Below are positions 41,714-50,829 of a stretch of DNA of 56,756 nucleotides, piece after piece (within the stretch, counting starts at the first letter, position 1; each line of letters opens with the position of its first letter). Position numbers and translations under genes: made by a program. The notes below the pieces were generated by a model, which was not told the origin of the DNA, searched no databases, and saw only the letters and a program-made list of their open reading frames with translations. The stretch lies in the NCBI GenBank assembly GCA_035549175.1, contig DASZRL010000038.1, positions 1 to 56,756 on the forward strand, written 5' to 3'. Source of the DNA: DASTSN01 sp035549175 (GTDB lineage Bacteria > Bacteroidota > Bacteroidia > Chitinophagales > Chitinophagaceae).

Positions 41714-42529
41714 TCAGGCAGTGCCCCATCCCCATTGCAGGAACTGAGGCATAGCCTGGGCCCAGGTGGCCGGATCGTGGCGTCCTTCCGGCATTTCCAG
41801 GTAGTAAATGTCCTGATTGACACGGTACCCCTTAGCCTCCAGTTCTGCTATCACGGCCAGGGTATCGTCGATCGAATCGATAATCCCGTTGTGGTTACGG
41901 TCCTGGGTCTCATCCTTATTCCCGCACTGGAAAAAGAATCGCATGCCCGGCCGCATGGCACCTGCCCGGAGCTGCTGCTGCATGATCCGGTGGTGGTCAT
42001 CGCGGTAAGCCGGGTCATCCTGGTCCAGGGACCTCCACCAAAGGGACCCGGAAAACACCCCGGCAAGCTGAAACAGGCCGGGGTGGTTCCACACGATATC
42101 CAGCGCCATGAGGCCGCCCAGCGAGAATCCGGCAAATGCCCGGTCGCGGAAGGCGGGGATGCGGTACTGCCCCTGTATAAAAGGCAGCAGTTCGTCAAGT
42201 ACAAAGGCGGTATAGGCCGCTGCCCGGGCACCCCGGCCCATAAAATCCGGCTGTGCCGCCACCCCGTATTCCATTTTCCTGTCTGGTCCCGCATGGATCC
42301 CCACGCACAAAACCGGCTTCAGCCTGCCCGAGGCATACCCGTCACCCAGCAGGGCCCCGAACTGCATCTCGTCGAGCAACTGGCCATCATTGATCAGCAG
42401 CAGGCTGAGCCGGGTGGGATCCTCCAGGCCGGCCGGCAGGAAAAGGTCCAGGCGGACCGTCCTGCCCAGGCGAAGGGAGGTCAGTTCCTGCGATTCCCGG
42501 ATAATCTGTCTATTGTCCACGGTTTCCAT
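41714..42529 (-). CDS. Esterase-family alpha/beta hydrolase
   Basis: A 271-residue cytoplasmic hydrolase of the putative esterase family (esterase D/enterochelin esterase-like). VRLDLFLPAGLED opens the fold. LLINDGQLLD and VGIHAGPDRKMEYG are the usual oxyanion-side segments. S136 in AGFSLGGL is the nucleophile and the late His is in EMPEGRHDPATW. DRNHNGIIDSIDD looks like a calcium-binding or EF-hand-like insertion. No signal peptide was seen. The ATG at 42529 is chosen because the TAnnTTTG box at 42543-42536 lies just before it; longer in-frame starts would lie upstream of the promoter. The substrate is unknown. Confidence 0.85.
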   Translation of the reverse strand: METVDNRQIIRESQELTSLRLGRTVRLDLFLPAGLEDPTRLSLLLINDGQLLDEMQFGALLGDGYASGRLKPVLCVGIHAGPDRKMEYGVAAQPDFMGRGARAAAYTAFVLDELLPFIQGQYRIPAFRDRAFAGFSLGGLMALDIVWNHPGLFQLAGVFSGSLWWRSLDQDDPAYRDDHHRIMQQQLRAGAMRPGMRFFFQCGNKDETQDRNHNGIIDSIDDTLAVIAELEAKGYRVNQDIYYLEMPEGRHDPATWAQAMPQFLQWGWGTA

Positions 42530-42535
42530 ACCGGT

Positions 42536-42543
42536 CAAATGTA
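42536..42543 (-). promoter_or_regulatory. -7 box of the esterase gene, near-leaderless
   Basis: The minus strand reads TACATTTG, and the ATG follows after only six bases (ACCGGT), so the mRNA would be almost leaderless. Confidence 0.6.
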
Positions 42544-42589
42544 ATAAACGGACCGGAACTTGCCCTGCGGACCGCCGGAGCCTGACGGA

Positions 42590-42621
42590 TTTGTTTATGT
42601 CGGCCTGAAAAAATATATTTG
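42590..42621 (+). promoter_or_regulatory. Promoter of the ATP-grasp/GCS2 operon
   Basis: TTTG (42590-42593) and TATATTTG (42614-42621) are spaced by 20 bases, a full match to the Bacteroidota -33/-7 pattern. The leader to the ATG at 42667 is about 40 bases. Confidence 0.65.
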
Positions 42622-42666
42622 AAAGGCTCCCGCCGTCATACCCCATTTCCCACTAAACCGTTATAT

Positions 42667-43620
42667 ATGAAAAAAATCGGCATCCTCCATGGCAAAGAAC
42701 GTTCCTTTCCCATTGCCTTTATCGAGCGGGTGAACAGCAAAGGCATCGAAGGCCTGCGGGCAGAACCGGTACTCATTGACAAAGCAGCCCAGGGAGAACC
42801 ATCCGGGTATGCCGTCATTGTGGATCGCATCTCCCAGGACGTTCCTTTTTACAGGACTTATCTCAAAAATGCGGCGCTGACGGGTACCACCGTTATCAAC
42901 AACCCCTTTTGGTGGAGTTCGGATGACAAATATTTCAATAACTGCCTGATGACCCGGGTCGGGGTGCCTGTTCCCAAAACGGTTATCCTTCCCTCCCGGG
43001 ACCTACCGGCTGACACATCCCACGAGTCCTTCAGCAACCTGAAATACCCCCTGGACTGGGAGTCCATGTTCCGGTACGTGGGATTTCCCGCCTACATGAA
43101 ACCTTTTGCCGGCGGAGGCTGGAAAAACGTTTACCAGCTCAACAGCCCCGAGGAGTTTTTTGCCCGCCATGCCGAGACCGGTCAGCTGGTTATGCTGTTG
43201 CAGGAAGAAATCAAATTCCAGGAATATTACCGGTGCTACTGCATCGGGGGAAAGTATGTCCGGATCATGTCTTATGAACCGCGCAACCCGCACCACCTGC
43301 GCTATGTGGCCGACTTCCGCCCTTCCCAGGAACGCTTACAACAGATGGAGGAGATCGTCCTGAAGATCAACCGGTACCTGGGATATGATTTCAATACGGT
43401 TGAACTGGCGGTCCGGGATGGTATCCCCTATGCCATCGACTTCTGCAACCCGGCGCCCGATGCGGACCGCGCCAGTGTGGGCGAGGAGAATTTTGAGTGG
43501 GTGGTGGAGAATGCAGCGAACTACGCAATCGAAAAGGCCCTGGAAAACCAGGAAGGCCGCGACAACCTGACCTGGGGCGATTACATCCGGCGCTGTGTGG
43601 CTGGCCAGCCACTGAGCTGA
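42667..43620 (+). CDS. ATP-grasp ligase (RimK-like)
   Basis: A 317-residue ATP-dependent carboxylate-amine ligase of unknown substrate. The N-terminal Rossmann-like part starts KKIGILHGKERSFP. FPAYMKPFAGGGWKNVY is the ATP-binding lysine and glycine-rich loop, LLQEEIKFQEYYRCYCIGGKYV is the adenine-side strand, and VELAVRDGIPYAIDFCNPAPDAD gives the magnesium-binding acidic residues, with the usual Glu replaced by Asp before the Asn. It lies 41 bases before a GCS2-type ligase gene and probably shares its mRNA. That pairing points to stepwise formation of amide bonds in a small molecule or peptide. The function is inferred. Confidence 0.85.
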   Translation: MKKIGILHGKERSFPIAFIERVNSKGIEGLRAEPVLIDKAAQGEPSGYAVIVDRISQDVPFYRTYLKNAALTGTTVINNPFWWSSDDKYFNNCLMTRVGVPVPKTVILPSRDLPADTSHESFSNLKYPLDWESMFRYVGFPAYMKPFAGGGWKNVYQLNSPEEFFARHAETGQLVMLLQEEIKFQEYYRCYCIGGKYVRIMSYEPRNPHHLRYVADFRPSQERLQQMEEIVLKINRYLGYDFNTVELAVRDGIPYAIDFCNPAPDADRASVGEENFEWVVENAANYAIEKALENQEGRDNLTWGDYIRRCVAGQPLS

Positions 43621-43661
43621 GGCATGGCGGCAGCCAATTTTATACCAACGAAAAAACCCGC

Positions 43662-44777
43662 ATGGCAACCCTGAACTATAAAACCTTTACGCTGGGCGTA
43701 GAAGAGGAATACATGGTCCTGGATCCGCATACCCTGGAACTGAAAAGCCATGAACAGCGGATTGTCCAGGAAGGACAGAAAATCATCAAGGACAAGGTGA
43801 AGGCCGAAATGCACCAGGCCGTCGTGGAAGTGGGCACGGATATCTGCCAGGACGTGGACGAAGCCTACCAGGATGTCGCCACCCTGCGCCGGACCATTGC
43901 GGGGATTGCGGGACAGCTGGGTTTCGCCATGGGCGCCTCGGGCACCCATCCCTTCAGTCACTGGGAGAGCCAGCTGATCACCGACCATGCCCGCTACAAT
44001 GAAATCGTGAACGAACTCCAGGAAGCTGCCCGCAGCAACCTGATCTTCGGCCTCCACGTCCACGTCGGCATGGAAAGCCGGGAGATGGCCAATCATATCG
44101 CCAATTCCACACGGTATTTTCTCCCGCACGTGTACGCCCTGAGTGCCAATTCACCCTTCTGGGAAGGGCGGATGACCGGGTACAAATCCTTCCGGACGAA
44201 GGTATTCGACAAATTCCCCCGGACCGGGATACCGGAAGCATTCGACAGCATCGAAGCCTATGAAAATTATGTGAAACTGCTGGTCAAGACCAACTGCATC
44301 GATAATGCCAAGAAGATCTGGTGGGACCTCCGGGTGCATCCCTTCTTCAACACGGTGGAATTCCGGATCTGCGATGTTCCCATGACCGTGGATGAAACCA
44401 TCGCCCTGGCGGCGCTGTTCCAGGCGATCTGTGCCAAAATCTACAAACTGCGCTCCCAGAACATGAACTTCATCCAGTACTCCCGGGCACTGATAAATGA
44501 AAACAAATGGCGGGCCAGCCGCTACGGCATCGACGGACGCCTGATTGATTTCGGCAAGGAGGAGGAAGTCAATACCCGGGTCCTGATCTACGAACTGCTC
44601 GATTTCGTGGACGATGTGGTCGATACGCTGGGCAGCCGCCACCGGCTGGCCCATGTACACCGCATCCTGGAAGGCGGGACCGGTGCGGACCGCCAGCTGG
44701 CCGTGTTCGAGAAGGAAAAAAATCTGGTTGCCGTTGCCGCCCATATCCACGATCAGTTCCTGGCCGGGCTGACATGA
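43662..44777 (+). CDS. Carboxylate-amine ligase, GCS2 (YbdK-like) family
   Basis: A 371-residue enzyme of the glutamate-cysteine ligase type 2 family. LGVEEEYMVLD (about 11-21) supplies the acidic metal/ATP residues. EVGTDICQDVDEA, GASGTHPFSHW, FGLHVHVGME and RICDVPMTVDET are the conserved boxes of the family, and the length is usual. Members couple ATP hydrolysis to joining a carboxylate (often Glu) with an amine. Several have weak or untested glutathione-pathway activity. The ATG at 43662 is chosen because the family start MATLNYKTFTLGVEEE follows; the frame continues upstream into the previous gene. It follows the ATP-grasp gene. The real product is unknown. Confidence 0.92.
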   Translation: MATLNYKTFTLGVEEEYMVLDPHTLELKSHEQRIVQEGQKIIKDKVKAEMHQAVVEVGTDICQDVDEAYQDVATLRRTIAGIAGQLGFAMGASGTHPFSHWESQLITDHARYNEIVNELQEAARSNLIFGLHVHVGMESREMANHIANSTRYFLPHVYALSANSPFWEGRMTGYKSFRTKVFDKFPRTGIPEAFDSIEAYENYVKLLVKTNCIDNAKKIWWDLRVHPFFNTVEFRICDVPMTVDETIALAALFQAICAKIYKLRSQNMNFIQYSRALINENKWRASRYGIDGRLIDFGKEEEVNTRVLIYELLDFVDDVVDTLGSRHRLAHVHRILEGGTGADRQLAVFEKEKNLVAVAAHIHDQFLAGLT

Positions 44778-44781
44778 CCCC

Positions 44782-45252
44782 TCAGAGCCAGCGGCGTACC
44801 TTTAATTTATAGGCAGCATACTGCTCCCCGAAGGCGCGTTCCAGGTAATGCTCTTCCCGCAGGATGATGTATTGCTGGACGATGAGGACCACCAGGGGCA
44901 GCAGCGCGAAGGTCCACCAGTTCCCCCGGAATACACCGAGCCCTGCATACAGAAACAACAGGCCCAGGTACATGGGATTGCGGGTGACCCGGTAGATGCC
45001 GGAAGTTGCCAGAGAGCGGGCCGGCAGCACCGTGACCACCGTATTGCGGGTGCGCAGAAACTTCCAGAGCGCCGGCAGCGTACAGACGGCGAAACAACCC
45101 AGCCACACCCATCCCGCCACCTGAAAGGCCGGCGTGGCCAGCAGGTGCCTGTCCCAGGGAACCAGTCGCTGGAGGAGCAGGGAAAGCAGAAAAATGGCGG
45201 CGTAGATCAGGGGCGGAGGTATTTTCACGCCGGGACTGTCTTTCTTAGTCAT
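44782..45252 (-). CDS. Isoprenylcysteine carboxyl methyltransferase-family membrane enzyme
   Basis: A 156-residue membrane protein of the ICMT/PEMT-like methyltransferase family. Four hydrophobic helices are visible (about 14-30, 42-62, 93-112, 115-130). The SAM-binding signature RVTRNPMYLG and the late EEHYLERAFGEQYAAYK match the family. It would methylate a carboxyl, thiol or lipid headgroup at the inner membrane; bacterial substrates are mostly unknown. It overlaps nothing and converges with the GCS2 gene, separated by four bases. The ATG at 45252 gives a compact protein; the frame is open upstream to 45315. Confidence 0.85.
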   Translation of the reverse strand: MTKKDSPGVKIPPPLIYAAIFLLSLLLQRLVPWDRHLLATPAFQVAGWVWLGCFAVCTLPALWKFLRTRNTVVTVLPARSLATSGIYRVTRNPMYLGLLFLYAGLGVFRGNWWTFALLPLVVLIVQQYIILREEHYLERAFGEQYAAYKLKVRRWL

Positions 45253-45348
45253 ATGCGAAAGGTTTTGGTAAGCACACCCGGTCCCGGCTGCGCCGGGACC
45301 GGTTAGGGTCCGCATCCTGCTCGCTCCGGCAAAGGCACCACCACCCGC

Positions 45349-46380
45349 TCAGAACGCCCCGGTGTCCACATCCCGGATAAATCGGATCACACCATCCATG
45401 AACACCTGCTGGTCGTCCCACATGGCCAGGTGACTGCCGTTCGGGCAGTAGAGGTAGCGGCCATGCTGGACCATCCGGCTCTGCTCTTCCATGGCCTTGG
45501 GGTCCATGGTGTCAAATTTAGCGCCGATCATCAGGGTCGGCACCCGTATTTCCTTCAGGCGGTTCTTGATATCCCAGTTTGCCAGGCGGCCAGAAATCCC
45601 GAATTCCGAAGGTCCCTGCATCATTGTATATACCGCACTGTTCACATGCTTGAAACTCCGGTTCACCGGATCGGGCCATACGGGCAGCCGGCAAAGATGC
45701 TGCTGGTAGAAATTGGGCATCAGCAGTTCCATGTAGCGGGGATTCGCGTAGTCCCCCTTGGCCTCCAGGGCCTTTACTTCGGATAGCACGGCCGGGTCCA
45801 TCTGTTTGGCCAGGACGTCCTGGGCATACCGGCCGTACTCGGGGCAGCTGGCCATCATATTAGCTACAATCAGGCCTTTGAGATGGTCCTGGTATTTCAG
45901 CGCATACTGCATGGCCAGTATGCCGCCCCAGGAGTTGCCCAGCAGGTAAAAATTGTTCCGGTCGGCCCCGATGGCCTTGCGCACCTGCTCGACCTCCTCC
46001 ACGAACCGGTCGGTGGTCCACAGGCTGCTGTCGGCAGGCTGATCGGAATAGTAGGATCCCAGCTGGTCGTATTCGTAAAACTCGAAACCCTGCCCGGGAA
46101 AGAAACTCTCGAAGCATTCCATGTACTCGTGGGTCATGGCCGGCCCCCCGTGCAGCAGCAGGATCTTGATATCCGGGTTGTTGCCGAACCGCTTGGTCCA
46201 AACCTTGAATTCCCCGATCGGCGTCCGGATGGGGATCATCCGGATCCCGGCCGTCTGCACCGCTGAATCACCGTAATTAAAATACCGGCTAACCGGAGTG
46301 TCAGGCCCGGAATTCTTCTCCAGGTTGCTACAGGAACCCAGCAGGGCGCCCAAAAAAAACAGGCAGGCTATTTTTCGCAT
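45349..46380 (-). CDS. Proline iminopeptidase-family lipoprotein (alpha/beta hydrolase)
   Basis: A 343-residue hydrolase of the S33 family. The signal peptide ends in a lipobox GSC with C17, so the enzyme should be lipid-anchored outside the cytoplasm. This is unusual compared with the cytoplasmic iminopeptidases. LLHGGPAMTHEY gives the oxyanion-side HGGP motif, GNSWGGILAMQYA holds the nucleophile Ser, GAKFDTMDP the Asp and NGSHLAMWDD the His. It would release N-terminal Pro or similar residues from short peptides or amides. It is divergent from the amidase gene, 67 bases apart. Confidence 0.88.
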   Translation of the reverse strand: MRKIACLFFLGALLGSCSNLEKNSGPDTPVSRYFNYGDSAVQTAGIRMIPIRTPIGEFKVWTKRFGNNPDIKILLLHGGPAMTHEYMECFESFFPGQGFEFYEYDQLGSYYSDQPADSSLWTTDRFVEEVEQVRKAIGADRNNFYLLGNSWGGILAMQYALKYQDHLKGLIVANMMASCPEYGRYAQDVLAKQMDPAVLSEVKALEAKGDYANPRYMELLMPNFYQQHLCRLPVWPDPVNRSFKHVNSAVYTMMQGPSEFGISGRLANWDIKNRLKEIRVPTLMIGAKFDTMDPKAMEEQSRMVQHGRYLYCPNGSHLAMWDDQQVFMDGVIRFIRDVDTGAF

Positions 46381-46410
46381 ATTGTCAGATTACTGCCAAA
46401 AAGGTAAGAC

Positions 46411-46418
46411 TAATTTTG
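46411..46418 (+). promoter_or_regulatory. Putative -7 box of the amidase operon
   Basis: TAATTTTG matches TAnnTTTG in the divergent gap, 29 bases before the ATG at 46448. A second, weaker TTATTTTG lies just downstream, so the exact start is uncertain. Confidence 0.4.
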
Positions 46419-46447
46419 TTTATTTTGACACGGCAAAAAAGAATCCC

Positions 46448-48094
46448 ATGCTAAAATTCCTGCCACTCCTGGCGGCTCTTGGCGTGTCCGTTATCATCCA
46501 TGCACAGACGAAATCGGATACGATCCGGCTGATCCGGGAAGCCGCCGGCCTGTATGACCTCTCCTTTACCCAGGCGGAGGCCGATTCCATGACCGACGGG
46601 GTGGAGGAAAACCTCGCCCTGTACCGGGCGCTGCACCAAACGTATCCTCCTAACGACCTGGCCTACCCGTTTGCCTTCCACCCGGCCCCGGCCGGCTACC
46701 CGGTCCCCCGCCTCCAGCGGCCCATTGCCTGGGACCTGGCTCCTGTCGAACTACCGGCCAACCGCGAGGAACTGGCCTTTTATTCCATCCCCCAGCTGGC
46801 TTCCCTGATCAAGAGCCGCAAGATCACCTCCGTGGAGCTGACCCGGTTTTTCCTAGACCGGCTTAAAAAATGGGGGGACACCCTGCAATGCGTCATCACC
46901 CTGACCGAAGACCTGGCGCTGCACCAGGCCGCCCAGGCCGACAAGGACCTGCGTGAAGGCCGGTATCACGGCCTGCTGCATGGCATCCCCTACGGACTGA
47001 AGGACCTGTTTGCCGTGCGCGGCTACAAGACTACCTGGGGAACCACCCCCTACAAGGACCAGGTCATTGATGAAGACGCCTTCGTATACCAGCAGCTCCG
47101 CAAGGCCGGCGCCGTGCTCTGCGCCAAATTATCGCTGGGAGCGCTGGCGTTTAACAACAAGTGGTTCGGCGGAGAAACCAAGAACCCCTGGAACCTGAAA
47201 CAGGGCTCCAGCGGATCCTCGGCCGGCTCAGCGGCCGCCACGGCAGCGGGACTGCTTCCCTTCACCCTGGGGACGGAAACCCTGGGTTCCATTGTGTCCC
47301 CTTCCGACCGCTGCGGTACTACCGGGCTGCGCCCCAGTTTTGGCGCCATAAGCCGCTCCGGGGCCATGGTCCTATGCTGGAGCCTGGATAAAATCGGGCC
47401 TATCTGCCGCAGCGCCGAAGATGCCGCCATCGTGTATTATTATATCAAGGGTTCAGACGGGAAGGATCCTGCCTCGGCGGACCACGCCTTCAATTTCGCG
47501 CCGCACCGGGACATCCGGTCCCTGCGCATCGCCTATGCCGCCAATTATTTCCGGGATTCGCGCAACCGGGAGGTGGCCCGGGTGATCGAAGTGTTCCGGT
47601 CCCTCGGGGCCCGGGTGCAAGCCGTGGATTTTCCCGATTCCACGCTATACCCGGTCAACCTGGTGGGCATCATCCTGAATGCGGAAAGCGCCGCCGCATT
47701 CGACGAACTGACCCGCACCAACCGCGATGACCTGATTGAACGCCAGGACAAGGATTTCTGGCCGAACAGTTTCCGGGTCGCCCGGACCATCCCGGCCGTC
47801 GAATATATCAATGCCAACCGCTACCGGTCCACCCTGTGCCGGAAAATGGCGGAGTTCATGAAAGACTATGATGTGCTGATTGTGCCAACCTTCGAGGGCA
47901 GCCAGCTGTCCATCACCAACCTGACGGGCAACCCGGTGGTCTGCCTGCCGGCGGGTTTCCGGGGCGACGGCACGCCCTTCAGCGTCTCATTTATTGGCAG
48001 GCTGTACGATGAAGCCTCGATCCTGGAGGCCGCCAAAGCCTACCAGGATGCCACCAGCTACCATAAATTACATCCTGCCCTGTTCAGGCAGTAA
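46448..48094 (+). CDS. Exported amidase (amidase signature family)
   Basis: A 548-residue amidase with a signal peptide (residues 1-20, LPLLAALGVSVIIHAQ). The Ser-cisSer-Lys triad is visible: the Lys in GIPYGLKDLFAV and the Ser pair in KQGSSGSSAGSAAATAAG, followed by GTETLGSIVSPSDRCG. The enzyme hydrolyses carboxamides to acid plus ammonia or amine. It is also related to GatA-type proteins, but the signal peptide and the lack of gatB/gatC argue for a periplasmic or secreted degradative role. The ATG at 46448 is preferred because it starts the signal peptide. An amidohydrolase follows after 20 bases in the same operon. Confidence 0.9.
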   Translation: MLKFLPLLAALGVSVIIHAQTKSDTIRLIREAAGLYDLSFTQAEADSMTDGVEENLALYRALHQTYPPNDLAYPFAFHPAPAGYPVPRLQRPIAWDLAPVELPANREELAFYSIPQLASLIKSRKITSVELTRFFLDRLKKWGDTLQCVITLTEDLALHQAAQADKDLREGRYHGLLHGIPYGLKDLFAVRGYKTTWGTTPYKDQVIDEDAFVYQQLRKAGAVLCAKLSLGALAFNNKWFGGETKNPWNLKQGSSGSSAGSAAATAAGLLPFTLGTETLGSIVSPSDRCGTTGLRPSFGAISRSGAMVLCWSLDKIGPICRSAEDAAIVYYYIKGSDGKDPASADHAFNFAPHRDIRSLRIAYAANYFRDSRNREVARVIEVFRSLGARVQAVDFPDSTLYPVNLVGIILNAESAAAFDELTRTNRDDLIERQDKDFWPNSFRVARTIPAVEYINANRYRSTLCRKMAEFMKDYDVLIVPTFEGSQLSITNLTGNPVVCLPAGFRGDGTPFSVSFIGRLYDEASILEAAKAYQDATSYHKLHPALFRQ

Positions 48095-48114
48095 CCTTTC
48101 AAAAAACGCTTTGC

Positions 48115-49746
48115 ATGCGCATCACCCTGCTCGCTGCCTTCCTGCTTCTGCTGCGCGGCCACACGGACGCCCAGCAGGCCGACTGGCTGATCTATAATGC
48201 CAGGATCTACACCATGGATTCTGCCTTCCGCGTAGTGGAAGCCATCGCCATCAAGGATGGCAAAGTACTGGCAACCGGAACCACCCGGGCACTGAAGGCA
48301 ACCTGCCGCGCCGCCCGAAAGTTGGATGCCAGGGGACGGTTTATTTATCCGGGATTTATTGACGCGCATGCGCATTTCGTGGAATATGGCCTGGGGCTGC
48401 AGCGGGCTGACCTGGTCGGAACCACCAGCTGGCTGGAGGTGCTGGACCGGCTGCGCCGGTTCAGCAGGAATCAACCCCGCGACCAGTGGCTGATCGGGTG
48501 GGGATGGGACCAAAATGACTGGACCGTACGGGAATTCCCCGACAACGGGGAACTCAACCGGCTGTTTCCCGACCAGCCCGTCCTGCTTTCCCGGGTGGAT
48601 GGGCATGCCGCCATCGCCAACGACCGGGCGCTGGCTATCGCGGGCATACACCCGGGCGATCAGATTCCCGGCGGGGAGATTGAAACCCGCCATGGCAGAC
48701 TTACGGGCATCCTGGTGGACAACGCGGTGGGGTTGGTGGAGCGCCGCATCCCCGCCCCCACACCGCAGCGACTGCGGCAGGCGCTTCTGGATGCACAGAC
48801 CCGTTGTTTTGCCGCGGGTCTCACCACCGTGGATGACTGCGGCCTGGATTACCGGACCGTGGAGTTCCTCGACAGTCTCCAGCGGTCGGGCGACCTGAAA
48901 ATGCGGGTGTACGCGATGCTCAGTGATGCCCCTGCGAACTACCAGTACGCCTTCCGGCGCGGCAAGATCGAAACGGACCGGCTCCACGTATGCGCCTTCA
49001 AGGTGTACGCGGACGGGGCCCTGGGCTCCCGGGGAGCCTGCCTGCTGCAGCCATACAGCGACAAACCCGGGTGGTCCGGGTTCCTGCTGAGCAGCCGGGA
49101 ACATTTTGATTCCGTAGCGGCCCTCATCCATGCACACGGCTGGCAGATGTGCACCCACGCCATCGGAGACAGCGGAAACCGGGTGATGCTCCAGGTTTAT
49201 GCCAAGTACCTGCAGGGTCCCAACGATCTGCGCTGGCGCATTGAACATGCCCAGGTTATTGCACCGGATGACTTCCGGCTTTTCGGCCAGTTCAGCATCA
49301 TTCCTTCGGTACAGCCTACCCATGCGACCTCCGATATGTACTGGGCGGCGGACCGGCTTGGTCCCCAACGGGTCAGGGGCGCCTACGCATATAAACAGTT
49401 ACTGGCGCAAAACGGCTGGATCCCGCTGGGGACGGATTTCCCGGTGGAAGATATTTCTCCCCTGAGAACCTTTTACGCGGCCGTGGTCCGCAAGGACGCC
49501 AAAGGATGGCCGGCCCAGGGTTTCCAGATGGAAAATGCCCTGACCCGCCGGGAAGCCCTGCTCGGCATGACGCGCTGGGCCGCCCGGGCCAATTTCGAGG
49601 AAACCCGAAAAGGATCGCTGGAAAAGGGAAAGTGGGCCGACCTGGTGATGCTGGACCAGGATCTTATGGAGGTGCCCGCCGGGCGCATCCTGTCTACGCA
49701 GGTACTGGCCACCTTCGTGCAGGGCGAACCGGTCTACCGGCGCTGA
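48115..49746 (+). CDS. Exported amidohydrolase (YtcJ-like, composite domain)
   Basis: A 543-residue amidohydrolase-superfamily enzyme with a signal peptide ending in TDAQ (about residue 19). The metal site shows GFIDAHAHF near residues 79-87, later THAIGDSGN and EHAQVI with further His, and LGTDFPVED with the Asp. The N- and C-terminal parts form the small beta-sandwich typical of the composite domain. The nearest characterised relatives act on cyclic amides or N-acyl compounds, but the substrate is not readable. It follows the amidase by 20 bases and both are exported, so they may act in sequence on the same compounds. Confidence 0.88.
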   Translation: MRITLLAAFLLLLRGHTDAQQADWLIYNARIYTMDSAFRVVEAIAIKDGKVLATGTTRALKATCRAARKLDARGRFIYPGFIDAHAHFVEYGLGLQRADLVGTTSWLEVLDRLRRFSRNQPRDQWLIGWGWDQNDWTVREFPDNGELNRLFPDQPVLLSRVDGHAAIANDRALAIAGIHPGDQIPGGEIETRHGRLTGILVDNAVGLVERRIPAPTPQRLRQALLDAQTRCFAAGLTTVDDCGLDYRTVEFLDSLQRSGDLKMRVYAMLSDAPANYQYAFRRGKIETDRLHVCAFKVYADGALGSRGACLLQPYSDKPGWSGFLLSSREHFDSVAALIHAHGWQMCTHAIGDSGNRVMLQVYAKYLQGPNDLRWRIEHAQVIAPDDFRLFGQFSIIPSVQPTHATSDMYWAADRLGPQRVRGAYAYKQLLAQNGWIPLGTDFPVEDISPLRTFYAAVVRKDAKGWPAQGFQMENALTRREALLGMTRWAARANFEETRKGSLEKGKWADLVMLDQDLMEVPAGRILSTQVLATFVQGEPVYRR

Positions 49747-49761
49747 ATAGCCCCCTGGCAA

Positions 49762-50829
49762 CTAATGGACTTCGTAGGTGATTTCCTCGGCTGACTCCCA
49801 GCCCGCCGGGGTTTCTTCCTGGGCATCGTTCAGCTCCATGGCACAGGCCCCCTGCGGGAAATACCGGCTGGCATACTGAAAGACCAGGCTGTTGTAAACC
49901 AGCGGTTTCAGGATTACCTTTTTTACATACACATCCGATGCCCCGAAATAGCCCAGGGCCAGGTCACTGGAATCATGCACGTTGTAAATATTTCCCTGCA
50001 GGGGGCTGGGCAGGGGATCCAGGATGCTGCCGGTCCGGTTGGTCTGATCCTCGTACAGCTCCCAGAACTGAAAGGCCTCCCGGGTAAGGGACATCTGGGA
50101 GATGGCCAGAAAATGCCGCCCGGGTCCGTAATACGGGTCGACCTGGATCGTGTGGTACCGGATCTCGCTGCCGTTGACATGCTCATCGGAAAATATCCGC
50201 AGGGTATGATCCTGAAATGCCTGGTAACAGTATTGGTGGCATACCTGGGGATCGAAGGGGGCACAGGGAACCCCGGTGCTCTGGCGGGGCAGGTACCCCT
50301 GGCAGGTCCAGCGATAATAATTTTGCCGGTCGGCCGGGTCCTGGAACCGGATCATGACATCGGCCCCATGCAGGTCAGGGAACAACGGCAGAACATTGAA
50401 GTCGGCCAGGCCGATGGAATCGATTTCCAGGTTATGCGGAACCGGAACGACCTTTTCCGGCTGGGAGGCATACCGCCTGCCGTCGGCCAGGTTGATACAC
50501 AGCGTGTAGGTTTTCCCCACCTCGCCCACCGGGCCGGTCCCCTGGGACAGATACAGGCCGCCCTGCTGGTGGACCAGGGGTATACTGTCCCCGCCATCGC
50601 TGCGCACATACACGGTGGCATCGTCGACATACAGGGGAAGCTGGGCCCCGTTCTCATTGAAAATCCCGGAATAGGAAAGGGTGACCTGGCAGGGCACCGA
50701 ATCGGTCCGGAGCAATCCTTCCACCACCAGGAAAGGGCCCGTGGTCCGGAAGCGGGGATGGACTTCCTTGATGCAACCCCCGAGGGCTGCCAGCAAAACG
50801 ATCAGGAGGAGGGAAACACGCATAATCAA
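49762..50829 (-). CDS. DUF4249-family lipoprotein
   Basis: A 355-residue lipoprotein with lipobox ALGGC (C19). The mature part starts KEVHPRFRTTGPFLVVEGLLRTD, followed by beta-rich Ig-like repeats and a Cys-rich patch around VPCAPFDPQVCHQYC. DUF4249 proteins in Bacteroidota are paired with TonB-dependent receptors, as here: the gene overlaps the end of the receptor gene by 4 bases, so the two are translated together. It is probably an outer-membrane surface or periplasmic partner of the receptor. The ligand is unknown. Confidence 0.88.
   Translation of the reverse strand: MIMRVSLLLIVLLAALGGCIKEVHPRFRTTGPFLVVEGLLRTDSVPCQVTLSYSGIFNENGAQLPLYVDDATVYVRSDGGDSIPLVHQQGGLYLSQGTGPVGEVGKTYTLCINLADGRRYASQPEKVVPVPHNLEIDSIGLADFNVLPLFPDLHGADVMIRFQDPADRQNYYRWTCQGYLPRQSTGVPCAPFDPQVCHQYCYQAFQDHTLRIFSDEHVNGSEIRYHTIQVDPYYGPGRHFLAISQMSLTREAFQFWELYEDQTNRTGSILDPLPSPLQGNIYNVHDSSDLALGYFGASDVYVKKVILKPLVYNSLVFQYASRYFPQGACAMELNDAQEETPAGWESAEEITYEVH

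Noticed and set aside
42573..42646. Longer N-terminus for the esterase (start at 42646)
   Set aside because: It would be transcribed from upstream of the TACATTTG box and would overlap the promoter of the divergent ATP-grasp gene.
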